From Metabacillus arenae (GTDB lineage Bacteria; Bacillota; Bacilli; Bacillales; Bacillaceae): a DNA stretch of 64,000 nucleotides. Position 1 is the first letter of the stretch. Every line of letters begins with the position of its first letter. This document shows positions 48,902-57,479 of this stretch, one piece after another. The notes under the pieces are model-generated. The model was given only the letters and a program-made list of their open reading frames with translations. It was not told the origin of the DNA and made no database searches. Position numbers and translations under genes: made by a program. The stretch spans positions 62,001-126,000 of the forward strand of contig NZ_JACXAI010000001.1 in the NCBI RefSeq assembly GCF_014773385.1, written 5' to 3'.

Positions 48902-49954
48902 CTATCCTCTTCTTTCACGTCGTTGTTTCATTAAAATAAAGGCAAACACAGGTCCGCCGATTAATGCTGTGATGACTCCGATTGGAAGCTCAGTTGGAGA
49001 AATGATCGTCCTTGCAACTAAATCTGCGAGCATTAAAAATCCTGCTCCTATCAGCATATTTAATGGAAGCAAGTGGCGGTGATCATTCCCGGAAATGATA
49101 CGTGTGAGATGCGGGATAACTAGTCCGACAAAGCCGATCGTGCCGGAAACGGCTACAGCAGCTCCCGTCAATATGGAAGCACCTATGAGGATGAAATATT
49201 TTTTCTGTTTCACCTTTACTCCCATATATTGAGCCCGTTCTTCTCCAAAAGAAAGAACATTCAATTCTTTACTATTTATCAGCAAAAAGATGCTTCCTGC
49301 TATGAAAAAGGGAAGGATCATCCAAATATATTTCCAGCCTCTCATCGAGACACTTCCTAAAAGCCAGTTAATAATCTGCCTAAGCTCATCACCCGTTAAG
49401 GCAATGATTAAGGAAATGAAGGAACCTAGAAAAGAACTAAAAATAATCCCTGCCAAGATAATTGTTTCTATTTTAACATTACGATCTACTAAATAAGCAA
49501 AACCTAAAACAGCTAAAATGGTTATGTATCCAAATGAAATACTTAAAACAGGCAGCGTATAAGTAGAGAAGAAAGAAAGACCTAAATACAGAACTAAAAC
49601 CGCTCCAACAGAAGCTCCTGATGAAACTCCTAATGTATAAGGATCTGCGAGCGGATTCCGGAGCAACCCTTGAAATGCTGACCCAGCAAGGGCTAAGGAA
49701 GCTCCAACAAGTCCTGCTAGAATGACTCGCGGCAGCCGAATGTCCCAAACAATACTTACCATCATCGGATCTATTTCTGCAAGGTCTTTTGAAAAAGGAC
49801 TTCCTGCCATAATCTTCAAGATCATGACAGGAGATATTGAAACAGTACCAATACCAATTCCTAATAAGATAGAAAAGAAGAGAAATAACAAAGCTCCAAT
49901 ATATTGCAGAGCCCGATTATTCCTTAAAATAGTCTGGATAGATTGCTTTTGCAA
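48902..49954 (-). CDS. btuC: Corrinoid ABC transporter permease BtuC (FecCD family)
   Basis: A 350-residue permease with about ten membrane segments and FecCD/BtuC signatures: GLLRNPLADPYTLGVSSGAS, the cytoplasmic coupling region and GFVGLVIPHLTRIISG near the end. It starts with TTG (49952-49954), nine nt after AGGAG, and overlaps btuF by 38 nt. It works with BtuF and the BtuD half of the fusion protein. Confidence 0.92.
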   Translation of the reverse strand: MQKQSIQTILRNNRALQYIGALLFLFFSILLGIGIGTVSISPVMILKIMAGSPFSKDLAEIDPMMVSIVWDIRLPRVILAGLVGASLALAGSAFQGLLRNPLADPYTLGVSSGASVGAVLVLYLGLSFFSTYTLPVLSISFGYITILAVLGFAYLVDRNVKIETIILAGIIFSSFLGSFISLIIALTGDELRQIINWLLGSVSMRGWKYIWMILPFFIAGSIFLLINSKELNVLSFGEERAQYMGVKVKQKKYFILIGASILTGAAVAVSGTIGFVGLVIPHLTRIISGNDHRHLLPLNMLIGAGFLMLADLVARTIISPTELPIGVITALIGGPVFAFILMKQRRERRG

Positions 49955-50906
49955 GCTGCTCTACTCCTTCTACCAGTCTCGGACCTGTTCTTGAAACCAA
50001 ATCAGAATGAATATCATAAATTTGCCCATCGCGGACAGCTGTAACGCTATCCCAGCCTTCTCTTGATTTTATTTGTTCGACTGGATTTTCACTATAGTAT
50101 CCATAGGTCGTTACAATCACATCTGGATTCAGTTCAATAATGGCTTCTTCTGTTATTTTAACCCATCCTTCTTGATCAGCAGCAGCATTTTTTGCACCTA
50201 CCAGGGTTAATAGCTCATTCATAAAAGTATTTTTACCTGCTGTATAGATTTCAGGGGCAGGCTGTACTTCTAAAAATACACTTTTTTGCTTATCTTCCGG
50301 AATCTCACTCGCTGTTTTTTGTATGTTTTCAAACTTTGTCTTCATTTCAGAAATCATTTCTTCTGCTTTTTCCTCTGTTCCCGATGCTTTTCCAATCATT
50401 GTAATCGATTCATAGACTTGATCTAAATTTTGAGCATCATTTACGACAAGAACAGAGATACCTGCGTCCCTTAACTGTTGCAAACCTTCAGCAGAATTAT
50501 GAGCACCTGAAGCATGTGCTAAAACTAATTCCGGCTTAAGCGAAAGTATTTTTTCAACATTAAAATCCATTCCGCCTATCTTTTCCTTTTTGCTTACTTC
50601 TTCAGGATAATTGTCAAAGTCAGATACACCGACAATTTTTTCTCCTAGTCCAAGGGCAAATGCTACTTCTGTATTACTCGGGATCAATGAGACAATTTTC
50701 GTCGGTTCTTTCTCAATGACTACTTTTTCATCGACTCCATCTTGAATCGTAACAGGAAACGGATTGCTTCCTTCTTCCTGCGTATTTGTCTGTTCATTGG
50801 ATTGTGCAGGCTTTTGCTCATTATTTTTCTCTGCTGAGCTGTTGCACCCTGCCATTAATCCTAAAGTTAAAAAGACGGATAACAATGTCAATAAATATTT
50901 TTTCAT
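49917..50906 (-). CDS. btuF: Corrinoid-binding lipoprotein BtuF
   Basis: A 329-residue class III solute-binding protein. The signal peptide ends in the lipobox LMAGC, so it is a lipoprotein anchored outside the membrane. A Thr/Gln-rich linker follows, then the two-lobed binding domain with KIVSLIPSNTEVAFALGLG, VLAHASGAHN and NPDVIVTTYG. I start at the ATG at 50904-50906 after GGGGG; an upstream in-frame TTG/ATG extension lacks support. It is the first gene after the B12 riboswitch, which supports corrinoid rather than siderophore specificity. Confidence 0.9.
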   Translation of the reverse strand: MKKYLLTLLSVFLTLGLMAGCNSSAEKNNEQKPAQSNEQTNTQEEGSNPFPVTIQDGVDEKVVIEKEPTKIVSLIPSNTEVAFALGLGEKIVGVSDFDNYPEEVSKKEKIGGMDFNVEKILSLKPELVLAHASGAHNSAEGLQQLRDAGISVLVVNDAQNLDQVYESITMIGKASGTEEKAEEMISEMKTKFENIQKTASEIPEDKQKSVFLEVQPAPEIYTAGKNTFMNELLTLVGAKNAAADQEGWVKITEEAIIELNPDVIVTTYGYYSENPVEQIKSREGWDSVTAVRDGQIYDIHSDLVSRTGPRLVEGVEQLAKAIYPDYFKE

Positions 50907-50965
50907 CAATTTCTTTCCCCCTATTTTTCTATTTAACAACATTCAAAGCGTAATTATCTGTAGAG

Positions 50966-51000
50966 TAAAAAAACACCTCCTATAAAATAATGGAGGTGTC
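50966..51000 (-). terminator. Riboswitch expression-platform terminator before btuF
   Basis: ACACCTCC (50973-50980) pairs with GGAGGTGT (50992-50999), and TTTTTTTAC follows on the minus strand. It lies between the B12 aptamer and btuF, where it can be switched by the aptamer. Confidence 0.85.
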
Positions 51001-51084
51001 GATCTTCACATACGGTTTCCAAAGTTTTATGTAACAATACTTTATGGGTCAATGTGAACACCTTCCTATCCTCGCAGGTTTGGT

Positions 51085-51262
51085 GAAGAAGTATACAGGC
51101 AGGTCTCCTGGCTCATGGTCATTGCATCCTAACCCTTCCCATACAAAAGAAAATGTACAGTGGGATATTTAGGTTACTACCATTTACAGTGGCGGGACCG
51201 CGTTGGATTACACCAACTTCCCTATTAAGCCGAATTACATCGGCACCAGTTACTTAGTCAAT
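51085..51262 (-). ncRNA. Cobalamin riboswitch (AdoCbl class)
   Basis: On the minus strand the leader contains GGGAAGTTGGTGTAATCC, CAACGCGGTCCCGCCACTGT, GGATGCAATGACC and the B12 box GCCAGGAGACCTGCCT, in the order of the conserved cobalamin element. B12 binding is expected to reduce expression of the downstream salvage operon through the terminator at 50966-51000. Confidence 0.96.
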
Positions 51263-51283
51263 ATGAAATTTCCTACAAAAATC

Positions 51284-51314
51284 ATTATACACAAGACCAG
51301 TTAGCTTGTGTTAA
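51284..51314 (-). promoter_or_regulatory. Promoter of the B12 operon with inverted repeat in the spacer
   Basis: On the minus strand TTAACA (51309-51314) and TATAAT (51284-51289) are 19 bp apart. The spacer carries a perfect inverted repeat, ACACAAG...CTTGTGT (51289-51295 and 51305-51311), which could bind a repressor on top of the riboswitch control. Confidence 0.6.
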
Positions 51315-51333
51315 TGAAACTTATGAAAATTCG

Positions 51334-51687
51334 TTAATTTTGCGTTTGAGGATTTTTCTTTGTGACCAATGGTTGATACAGGCTAAAAACCTCATCCCAA
51401 TTCCAATGCTCATAATACCAGGTTCCCAAATCAATGCTCTTAATCAAAAACCTGAAATTCATTTTCTTTGTTCCCTTTACTATATGCGATCCAGCTGCCA
51501 TCAAAAGACCATTTAGGAAATCTTAAAAGTTCACCATTGGTTATTCTCTTTTCTTTATCTCCGACCTTAACCCATAAATCATCATTTTTATAAATCCTGT
51601 TTTCAATTTAGAATTTGGTTGTGCCGAAGCAAAGGAAACATGTTGCATGCTGAAAATAATGACCAGACATGTTAGAATCTTTTTCAT
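51334..51687 (-). pseudogene. Frameshifted TolB-like (WD40-type beta propeller) exported protein
   Basis: From an ATG at 51685-51687 the minus strand encodes a signal peptide (MKKILTCLVIIFSMQHVSFA) and SAQPNSKLKTGFIK. A one-base shift in an A-run then gives NDDLWVKVGDKEKRITNGE and LRFPKWSFDGSWIAYSKGN, the typical alternating blade of TolB-type propellers. The frame closes at QVFD, and a further shift opens IDLGTWYYEHWNWDEVFSL, ending at 51334. No single frame spans the locus. It is probably a decayed and shortened gene; sequencing error in A-runs is the alternative. Confidence 0.6.
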
Positions 51688-51939
51688 TCTCTGATATGCC
51701 GTCTCCTTTTCAATTTCCTCTTTACTATTCTATGCCTTTATTCTTCCCTTTCTTCGAATTATTACTATTTAAAAAACAGCGATCCAACTGCTGTTAGCTT
51801 GGTGATTCACCATAAATAGATAAAACAAGTCTGCATACTCCTCGTTCTTATCATTTATTATCCTCAGGATAACGACGTCATTATGTATACGATCCGAATT
51901 TTTGATACAAACTAAATCGAAAAAGGGAGGTGTTTAGTT

Positions 51940-52395
51940 ATGAAAACGGCGGGTATATTACTTATGAAATTTGTGGCCTGCATCATTGCATTTACGATTG
52001 GACTTGATTTATTTTTTGATGCGACAGTTGTTGATATTGTGACGTTTAGTTTGTTTATTACCATTGTATCCTATATTGTTGGAGACCGGCTTATCCTGTC
52101 CCGTTTAGGCAGAAGGGCAGCCATTGTAGCTGATTTTCTACTTGTTTATATAAGTGTATGGATTTTCGGAAGTGTTCTATTAGAAAGCTATATTCAAATT
52201 GGTTGGGGCAGCATTCTGTCTGCAATTGTTATCACAGCAGCAGAAGTTTTTGTTCACAGCTATTTACTTCGGCATTTCTTTACAAACCAATCCGAGAGAC
52301 AAAAGTCCGCTTTTAATCCAAGATTGGCATATGGAACAGAATTTGCAGAAGAACAAGATGTGTTCGATAAGAAAAATCCAGAAAAGGAAAAATAG
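51940..52395 (+). CDS. YndM-family membrane protein (DUF2512)
   Basis: A 151-residue protein with four membrane segments (about 5-25, 29-48, 61-80, 88-110) and a charged C-terminal tail. It matches the YndM/DUF2512 family (LGLDLFFDATVVDIVTFSL-type opening; GDRLILSRLGRRAAIVADF in the loop). Function is unknown; B. subtilis YndM is expressed in sporulation. The start follows GGGAGGTG. It is a single-gene unit closed by a strong terminator. Confidence 0.75.
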   Translation: MKTAGILLMKFVACIIAFTIGLDLFFDATVVDIVTFSLFITIVSYIVGDRLILSRLGRRAAIVADFLLVYISVWIFGSVLLESYIQIGWGSILSAIVITAAEVFVHSYLLRHFFTNQSERQKSAFNPRLAYGTEFAEEQDVFDKKNPEKEK

Positions 52396-52398
52396 ACA

Positions 52399-52437
52399 AA
52401 AAGGAAAAGAAACTTCAAGATTCTTTTCCTTTTAAAT
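52399..52437 (+). terminator. Terminator of the YndM-like gene
   Basis: A perfect 13-bp stem, AAAAGGAAAAGAA (52399-52411) with TTCTTTTCCTTTT (52421-52433). Confidence 0.85.
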
Positions 52438-52526
52438 CGATCCAATAACCAATTAATGGACAAGCTCCTAGGCAAGATTCATAAAGAAGTGACAGGATCC
52501 TTCGATCATTTCTAAAACTAGACTCT

Positions 52527-52679
52527 TTATGCAGCCATATCATTCCTCACTCTAGTAATGTCAGAAAAAAGATTTTCTTCCCAATCAGAATCTCCGTGGA
52601 CTATAAGGCCAGGGCACATGACTTTCTTTAACAATTCTTCCTGATCTACTTCCTCAAAATCAAACAGGATTGGTTGGCA
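52527..52679 (-). pseudogene. Orphan open fragment, possible gene remnant
   Basis: The minus strand is open for 50 codons without a start codon: ILFDFEEVDQEELLKKVMCP then GLIVHGDSDWEENLFSD, ending ITRVRNDMAA. The CPGLIVHGDSDW stretch resembles the end of alpha/beta-hydrolase-like domains (CPTLIIHGxxD). The upstream frame is closed, so this is at most a remnant. The rest of the 440 bp between the YndM-like gene and the dehydrogenase holds only terminators. Confidence 0.3.
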
Positions 52680-52742
52680 CTACGATTGGTTTGTTGTTAG
52701 TGGCTAAGTGTTTTCAATCATTTTTTAAGTGAATAAAATGCC

Positions 52743-52827
52743 AAAAACCCATTTCACTGCTTCTACTAAGAGGCTCTGAGCACTTATACCCGAGTTCCTT
52801 CTCGTTCAATTCGTGAAATGGGTTTTT
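52743..52827 (-). terminator. Long-loop terminator of the aldehyde dehydrogenase gene
   Basis: AAAAACCCATTTCAC (52743-52757) and GTGAAATGGGTTTTT (52813-52827) form a perfect 15-bp stem enclosing 55 nt, with the T-run inside the 3' arm on the minus strand. The loop is unusually long for an intrinsic terminator. Confidence 0.6.
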
Positions 52828-52836
52828 CTTATGAGT

Positions 52837-54261
52837 TTATAAGCCTAGCGAAACGTACTTAACTTCAAGATACTCTTCCATCCCATGATGTCCGCCTTCA
52901 CGGCCCAGACCGCTTTCTTTCCAGCCTCCGAATGGAGCTTGGGGTACAGAAGGCATACCGTCGTTTAAGCCAATGATTCCGTATTCTAATTTTTCACTAA
53001 TTTGAATCGCTTGAGTGATATTTTGTGTAAACGCATAGGCTGCAAGCCCGAATGGCGTATCATTCGCTCTGTTTATCGCCTCTTCAATCGTTTTAAATGT
53101 TGCAACAGGAGCTACAGGTCCGAACGTTTCCTCTTGCATACAAAGCATATCATCTGTCGCTTTTCCAATTACGGTTGGTTGGTAATAATAGCCTGATAGC
53201 TCATTGGAGTAGGACCCTCCTGAAATGATTTGACCGCCTTTTCCGATTGCATCTGCCACATGTTCTTTTACTTTACCTACAGCGGAATCATCGATTAACG
53301 GACCAATTGTGACGTTTTCCTCCAGTCCATTGCCGACCTTTAACTGACCAACTGCTTCTTTGAACTGAGAAATAAACTCTTCATAAATAGCTTCATGTAC
53401 ATAGACACGATTCGTGCATACGCATGTTTGACCGGCATTTCTAAATTTGGAAGCGACCACAGCCGCCACGGCTTTTGAGAGATCCGCATCCTCACACACA
53501 ATGAAAGGTGCATGGCCGCCAAGCTCTAATGAAAGCTTCTTAACAGTATCAGCAGCACCTTTCATTAACACTTTACCTACTTCAGTTGAACCTGTGAAAG
53601 AAAGCTTTCGTACCCGTGAATCAGAGAGCCATGCATCACCAATATCTTTTGCGCCGCCAGTTACAATATTTAATACCCCTTTTGGAAATCCTGCTTCATC
53701 TGATAGTTCTGCTAGTTTTAACGCTGTAAGTGGCGTCTGTTTAGCTGGTTTTACTACAGCTGTGCATCCGGCAGCTAAAGCTGGTCCTACTTTTCTCGTA
53801 ATCATTGCCGCTGGAAAGTTCCAAGGTGTAATGGCAGCGATTACTCCAACTGGCTGTTTAATGGCAAATAACCGTTTATTAGGATGGGATGCTGGAATTG
53901 TCTCCCCGTAGATTCTTTTGCCCTCCTCTGCATACCATTCTATAAAGCTGGCCGCATATTGCACTTCACCCAACGCTTCCTTAAAAGGCTTTCCTTGTTC
54001 CTTTGTCATAAGTGTCGCAATTTCCTCTTGATCCCGAATGATCAGCTCAAACCATTTTCTCAAGATAGATGAACGATCAGCAGCAGTCCGTGCAGCCCAT
54101 TCAGGAAAAGCGGCATAGGCAGCATCTACTGCGTCCTTCGCTTCCGTTTTTCCTCCGTTTGGTACTGAAGCAATTGTTTCCTTAGTAGCAGGGTTGTCGA
54201 TCTCAATCGTGTCCGCTAAGCTTACCCATTCATTGTTAATGTACATTGCCTTTTTTTCCAC
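52837..54261 (-). CDS. gabD: NAD(P)-dependent succinate-semialdehyde dehydrogenase
   Basis: A 474-residue aldehyde dehydrogenase of the SSADH group. NAD-binding and catalytic motifs are PWNFPAAM, FTGSTEVGK, the general base in ELGGHAPF and the nucleophilic Cys in NAGQTCVCTNR. Such enzymes oxidise succinic semialdehyde to succinate in GABA and related catabolism; no GABA transaminase is adjacent, so the physiological substrate is inferred. The start is GTG at 54259-54261 after GGGGAGG. Ends at a long-loop terminator. Confidence 0.85.
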   Translation of the reverse strand: MEKKAMYINNEWVSLADTIEIDNPATKETIASVPNGGKTEAKDAVDAAYAAFPEWAARTAADRSSILRKWFELIIRDQEEIATLMTKEQGKPFKEALGEVQYAASFIEWYAEEGKRIYGETIPASHPNKRLFAIKQPVGVIAAITPWNFPAAMITRKVGPALAAGCTAVVKPAKQTPLTALKLAELSDEAGFPKGVLNIVTGGAKDIGDAWLSDSRVRKLSFTGSTEVGKVLMKGAADTVKKLSLELGGHAPFIVCEDADLSKAVAAVVASKFRNAGQTCVCTNRVYVHEAIYEEFISQFKEAVGQLKVGNGLEENVTIGPLIDDSAVGKVKEHVADAIGKGGQIISGGSYSNELSGYYYQPTVIGKATDDMLCMQEETFGPVAPVATFKTIEEAINRANDTPFGLAAYAFTQNITQAIQISEKLEYGIIGLNDGMPSVPQAPFGGWKESGLGREGGHHGMEEYLEVKYVSLGL

Positions 54262-54411
54262 CAGCTCCTACCTCCCCTATTTTTTCTATACAATGTGGAA
54301 CAGTTTTTTGTACTTTTCTATCATGATGTTATTAAAATAGTATCATCTCAAGAACTCACGTGCACAATATATGATCTAAGCTGGAGGGATTTAGGCATGT
54401 CTGCTTTTCCC

Positions 54412-55578
54412 TTATTCTTTTGTTACTTTCCCATAAACCCCACCGCCGCCAGCTTCCAGGGAGAGCTTCCCTTCTCTTGCAGCCTGGATAAGCTTTGCTG
54501 TTTTTTCCGGGATAACATTTTTGAGTTCATCAACTGAAACATAGTGAAGAATGTTCATTTCCGTTCCGAAATGATTTTTCAACTTTTCAAGGGTTTTCGG
54601 ACCAACTCCAGGAATAAAGGACAACGGTACTTGGTGGATATAGGGCGGTCTGCTTTTTGTTTCATCCTTTTGGTCTGCCAGCTCTGCCAATCTGTTGCTT
54701 ACTCCTTTAGTAAATCGTTTGCTTTGACAAATTAAACATTGAGAGGATTGTGAATCAGCTTGAGCTCCGCATTTTGCACAGGTTGTCAAATAATACTTGC
54801 CTAGAAGCGGATTTAATCCATAATTGCTTTCTATATACCTGCCTTCCCTTTGCTCTAAGGCCAGTTTGAATTCTTTAAACGTAGGCTCGTTCAATATGAT
54901 CTTCTGATATTCTCTGCCAATACGGGGAAGAGAGTGTGCATCCGAATTTGTCAAAAATGGGTATCGTGACAACTCAGAGATTTTCGATGCCATTTTTGTG
55001 TCTGAACTTAATCCTAATTCAACCGCATCAATTAAATTAGGATCAAATACTTCTTTTAAAGATGCTTTTACCCCGCTGCCATATAAGCCTTTGTGGGGAG
55101 TAAAAATATGTGCAGGAATAAATAAACCATTAAGCTCTTTTACTTTACGCTGTAATGTTAGTCCGCTTTCATAAATTCTTTGCGAACTTAAATGAATGTT
55201 TTTCAACCGCTCACTCATCCAATTTGAAAATTGCTTCATTTTTTCAACGGATGGCATAAAAACGAGCGTATGTATAGGGGCAATACAGCGTTCATCATTA
55301 ATTTCGATTTCTGAACCTAACAGTAAGGTTGTTTGCTCATATCTAACCCCGCCGTCCTCAAGCTCTTCATACCGTCCATCCTTTATTCCATTTTCAATCT
55401 CAATCAGCACTTCGGGCGAATGACAGTCAATGATCCCGATGATATCCATCCCTTTATTTCTACTAGCTTCGATAAGAATGTTGTCGAGCGTTAAATTATT
55501 GGCAGCCGTAATTTTTACTGCCCGGTAAGATTGGGTTCTGCCAATATGTATATGTAAATCAGCAAAATATGTTTTCAT
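54412..55578 (-). CDS. Endonuclease Q (PHP-domain DNA repair nuclease)
   Basis: A 388-residue protein. A PHP metal-dependent phosphoesterase domain (about 1-250) has ADLHIHIGR, GIIDCHSPEV and LTNSDAHSLPRIGRE. A zinc-ribbon-like CAKCGAQ...CLICQS (about 264-288) follows, then a C-terminal helix-hairpin-helix (FIPGVGPKTLEKL). This is the EndoQ architecture, which nicks 5' of deaminated bases (uracil, hypoxanthine) and AP sites. B. subtilis has only a related yqxK locus here. It is 2 bp upstream of, and co-directional with, the preceding nudF. Confidence 0.88.
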   Translation of the reverse strand: MKTYFADLHIHIGRTQSYRAVKITAANNLTLDNILIEASRNKGMDIIGIIDCHSPEVLIEIENGIKDGRYEELEDGGVRYEQTTLLLGSEIEINDERCIAPIHTLVFMPSVEKMKQFSNWMSERLKNIHLSSQRIYESGLTLQRKVKELNGLFIPAHIFTPHKGLYGSGVKASLKEVFDPNLIDAVELGLSSDTKMASKISELSRYPFLTNSDAHSLPRIGREYQKIILNEPTFKEFKLALEQREGRYIESNYGLNPLLGKYYLTTCAKCGAQADSQSSQCLICQSKRFTKGVSNRLAELADQKDETKSRPPYIHQVPLSFIPGVGPKTLEKLKNHFGTEMNILHYVSVDELKNVIPEKTAKLIQAAREGKLSLEAGGGGVYGKVTKE

Positions 55579-55579
55579 C

Positions 55580-56131
55580 TTATTTTTGAAGGGCTTGCTG
55601 CAGCTCTAAGTACTGAAGGGCATAAGCTGTCTTTGCATCAAATATTCTTTGATCTTTTAAAAGCTGCTGCGCCTCGTCTAAAGACACCTCCAATAATTCT
55701 ACAAACTCATCCTCGTCTAATTCCGCTTTAACTTCTAGTTTCTCTATTTTTTCAGCTAAATATAAATGAACAAGTTCATCTGCAAAGCCTGGGGACGTAT
55801 AAAAAGAGATCAAATGCTGCAGGGAAGACGTTGTATAGCCTGTTTCTTCTTCTAATTCTCTTTTTGCTGTATATTCCGGATCTTCTCCTTTTTCAAGCTT
55901 GCCGGCTGGAATTTCAACAATCGCTTTTTCTAATGCTTTCCGATATTGCTCTACCATTAGGATCTTTCCTTCAGGGGTTATCGCAATGACTGCCACAGCT
56001 CCGGGATGTTTAATAATTTCACGCTTGCTCGTTTTACCGTTTGGAAGTTCCACATCTTCTAAATAAAGGTCAATCACTTTTCCTGTAAATAGTTTTTCAG
56101 AATGAAGGGTTTTCTCTTTTAAATGCTCCAT
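55580..56131 (-). CDS. nudF: ADP-ribose pyrophosphatase NudF (Nudix hydrolase)
   Basis: A 183-residue Nudix hydrolase. The Nudix box GKLEKGEDPEYTAKRELEEETGY has every catalytic residue (GX5EX7REUXEEXGU). It cleaves ADP-ribose to AMP and ribose 5-phosphate. I place the start at the ATG at 56129-56131 (MEHLKEKTL), seven nt after AGGAGC. It is divergent from mciZ and followed at once by the endonuclease gene. B. subtilis: nudF/yqkG. Confidence 0.93.
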   Translation of the reverse strand: MEHLKEKTLHSEKLFTGKVIDLYLEDVELPNGKTSKREIIKHPGAVAVIAITPEGKILMVEQYRKALEKAIVEIPAGKLEKGEDPEYTAKRELEEETGYTTSSLQHLISFYTSPGFADELVHLYLAEKIEKLEVKAELDEDEFVELLEVSLDEAQQLLKDQRIFDAKTAYALQYLELQQALQK

Positions 56132-56209
56132 ACAATCAGCTCCTGTTCTACTCAAATCCTAATCTTCATATATTCTATCATACACGTTGGACGAAAGCAG
56201 GGTGGAAGA

Positions 56210-56332
56210 ATGAAGGTGTATCGTATCGAAAAAAGGGTCGTAATGGTAGGAAAAGCGTGGGAGATTCGTTATATGCTGAAAAAATACAGCCGGCAATTTA
56301 AAACGGTAAAGGAATGGATAGAAAAAACCTAA
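56210..56332 (+). CDS. mciZ: MciZ, mother-cell inhibitor of FtsZ
   Basis: A 40-residue peptide with ATG at 56210 and an AGGGTGGAAG site. The sequence opens MKVYRIEKRVVMVGKAWEIR and ends FKTVKEWIEKT, matching B. subtilis MciZ in length and in the GKAWEIR...VKxWI pattern. MciZ is made in the mother cell under sigma-E; it caps the minus end of FtsZ filaments and stops a second division during sporulation. The site between nudF and yqkF is also conserved. A CATACACG element about 35 bp upstream could be the -10 of the sigma-E promoter. It is easily missed by gene finders. Confidence 0.92.
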   Translation: MKVYRIEKRVVMVGKAWEIRYMLKKYSRQFKTVKEWIEKT

Positions 56333-56407
56333 TCAATTCGTTTGCTTTTTCCTCCTCGTTATACTAGTGTCAAATTAATAGTAAGACTATTTAACAGGGG
56401 TGAAAGC

Positions 56408-57328
56408 ATGCAGAAACGACAGCTTGGTCAATCTGATCTTTTTGTTAGTGAAATTGGACTAGGGTGTATGTCACTTGGAAAAGAAGAAATAAAGGCTCTT
56501 TCTATTGTAGATGAGGCACTTGATCTAGGTATTAATTATTTGGATACGGCTGATTTGTATGATTTTGGTTTGAATGAAGAGTTTGTTGGAAAAGCGGTAA
56601 AAAACCGCCGTAAAGACGTGATTCTCGCCACAAAAGTCGGCAATCGCTGGGAAGAAGGGAAAGATGGCTGGTTTTGGGATCCTTCCAAGAATTATATTAA
56701 AAAAGCTGTGAAGGATAGCCTCCGCCGTTTGCAAACAGATTATATTGATCTATATCAGCTGCATGGGGGAACAATAGAAGACAACATAGATGAAACAATT
56801 GAGGCATTTGAAGAACTAAAGCAAGAAGGTGTCATCCGTTATTATGGTATTTCTTCAATCCGTCCAAATGTGATTAAAAAATATGTAGAAAAATCTTCAA
56901 TCGTATCGATTATGATGCAATATAGCTTACTTGACAGGAGGCCAGAAGAATGGTTTTCTCTTATTCATGAGAATCAAGTGAGTGTTATTGCGAGAGGGCC
57001 CATGGCAAAAGGGCTGTTATCTGAGAGGCCATTAAATAAAGCAAGCGAAAAAATTAAGAATGATGGTTATTTAGATTATTCTTTTCAAGAGCTTGATAAG
57101 CTTCTTCCGAAAATCGATCAAGTAACACCTGGACATACGCTGACAGAAGCTGCCATTCGTTACTGTTTACAACAGGAGGTTATTGGAGCAGTCATTCCAG
57201 GGGCTAGTAAGATTCAACAATTAAAAGAAAATGTCAATGCCGTAAATGCTTCTCCACTTTCTAAAGATGAATATCAAGAGCTTCAAAGCATCACAAAAAG
57301 TTCTAAGTATGAACAGCATCGCGGATAA
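56408..57328 (+). CDS. yqkF: Aldo/keto reductase (YqkF-like)
   Basis: A 306-residue NADPH-dependent aldo/keto reductase with (beta/alpha)8 fold: LGLGCMSLG, DTADLYDFG (catalytic Asp/Tyr), LATKVG (Lys), YIDLYQLHGG (His) and the NADPH-binding RGPMAKGLL / IPGASKIQQ segments. Substrate unknown; B. subtilis YqkF is a syntenic homologue. Start ATG at 56408 follows AGGGG with good spacing. Ends in a terminator. Confidence 0.88.
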   Translation: MQKRQLGQSDLFVSEIGLGCMSLGKEEIKALSIVDEALDLGINYLDTADLYDFGLNEEFVGKAVKNRRKDVILATKVGNRWEEGKDGWFWDPSKNYIKKAVKDSLRRLQTDYIDLYQLHGGTIEDNIDETIEAFEELKQEGVIRYYGISSIRPNVIKKYVEKSSIVSIMMQYSLLDRRPEEWFSLIHENQVSVIARGPMAKGLLSERPLNKASEKIKNDGYLDYSFQELDKLLPKIDQVTPGHTLTEAAIRYCLQQEVIGAVIPGASKIQQLKENVNAVNASPLSKDEYQELQSITKSSKYEQHRG

Positions 57329-57335
57329 ATAATAG

Positions 57336-57368
57336 ACCGGAACCTATGAAGGTTTCGGTTTTTATATT
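57336..57368 (+). terminator. Terminator of yqkF
   Basis: ACCGGAACCT (57336-57345) and AGGTTTCGGT (57350-57359) pair, with one G-U pair, around ATGA, followed by TTTTATATTTT. Confidence 0.8.
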
Positions 57369-57479
57369 TTAAGCTTTATAATTATCAATGTTCTAACCTC
57401 AGGCTTACTCCAAAGATAATCTGCATCCGCTTGTAAAAAAAGGAGAAAGCGAGAATCATGAAAATGGCACCTATAAACA

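Noticed and set aside
53447-53911. A 154-codon plus-strand open frame inside the aldehyde dehydrogenase gene
   Set aside because: Antisense to the catalytic region of a conserved enzyme and low in coding character; shadow frame.
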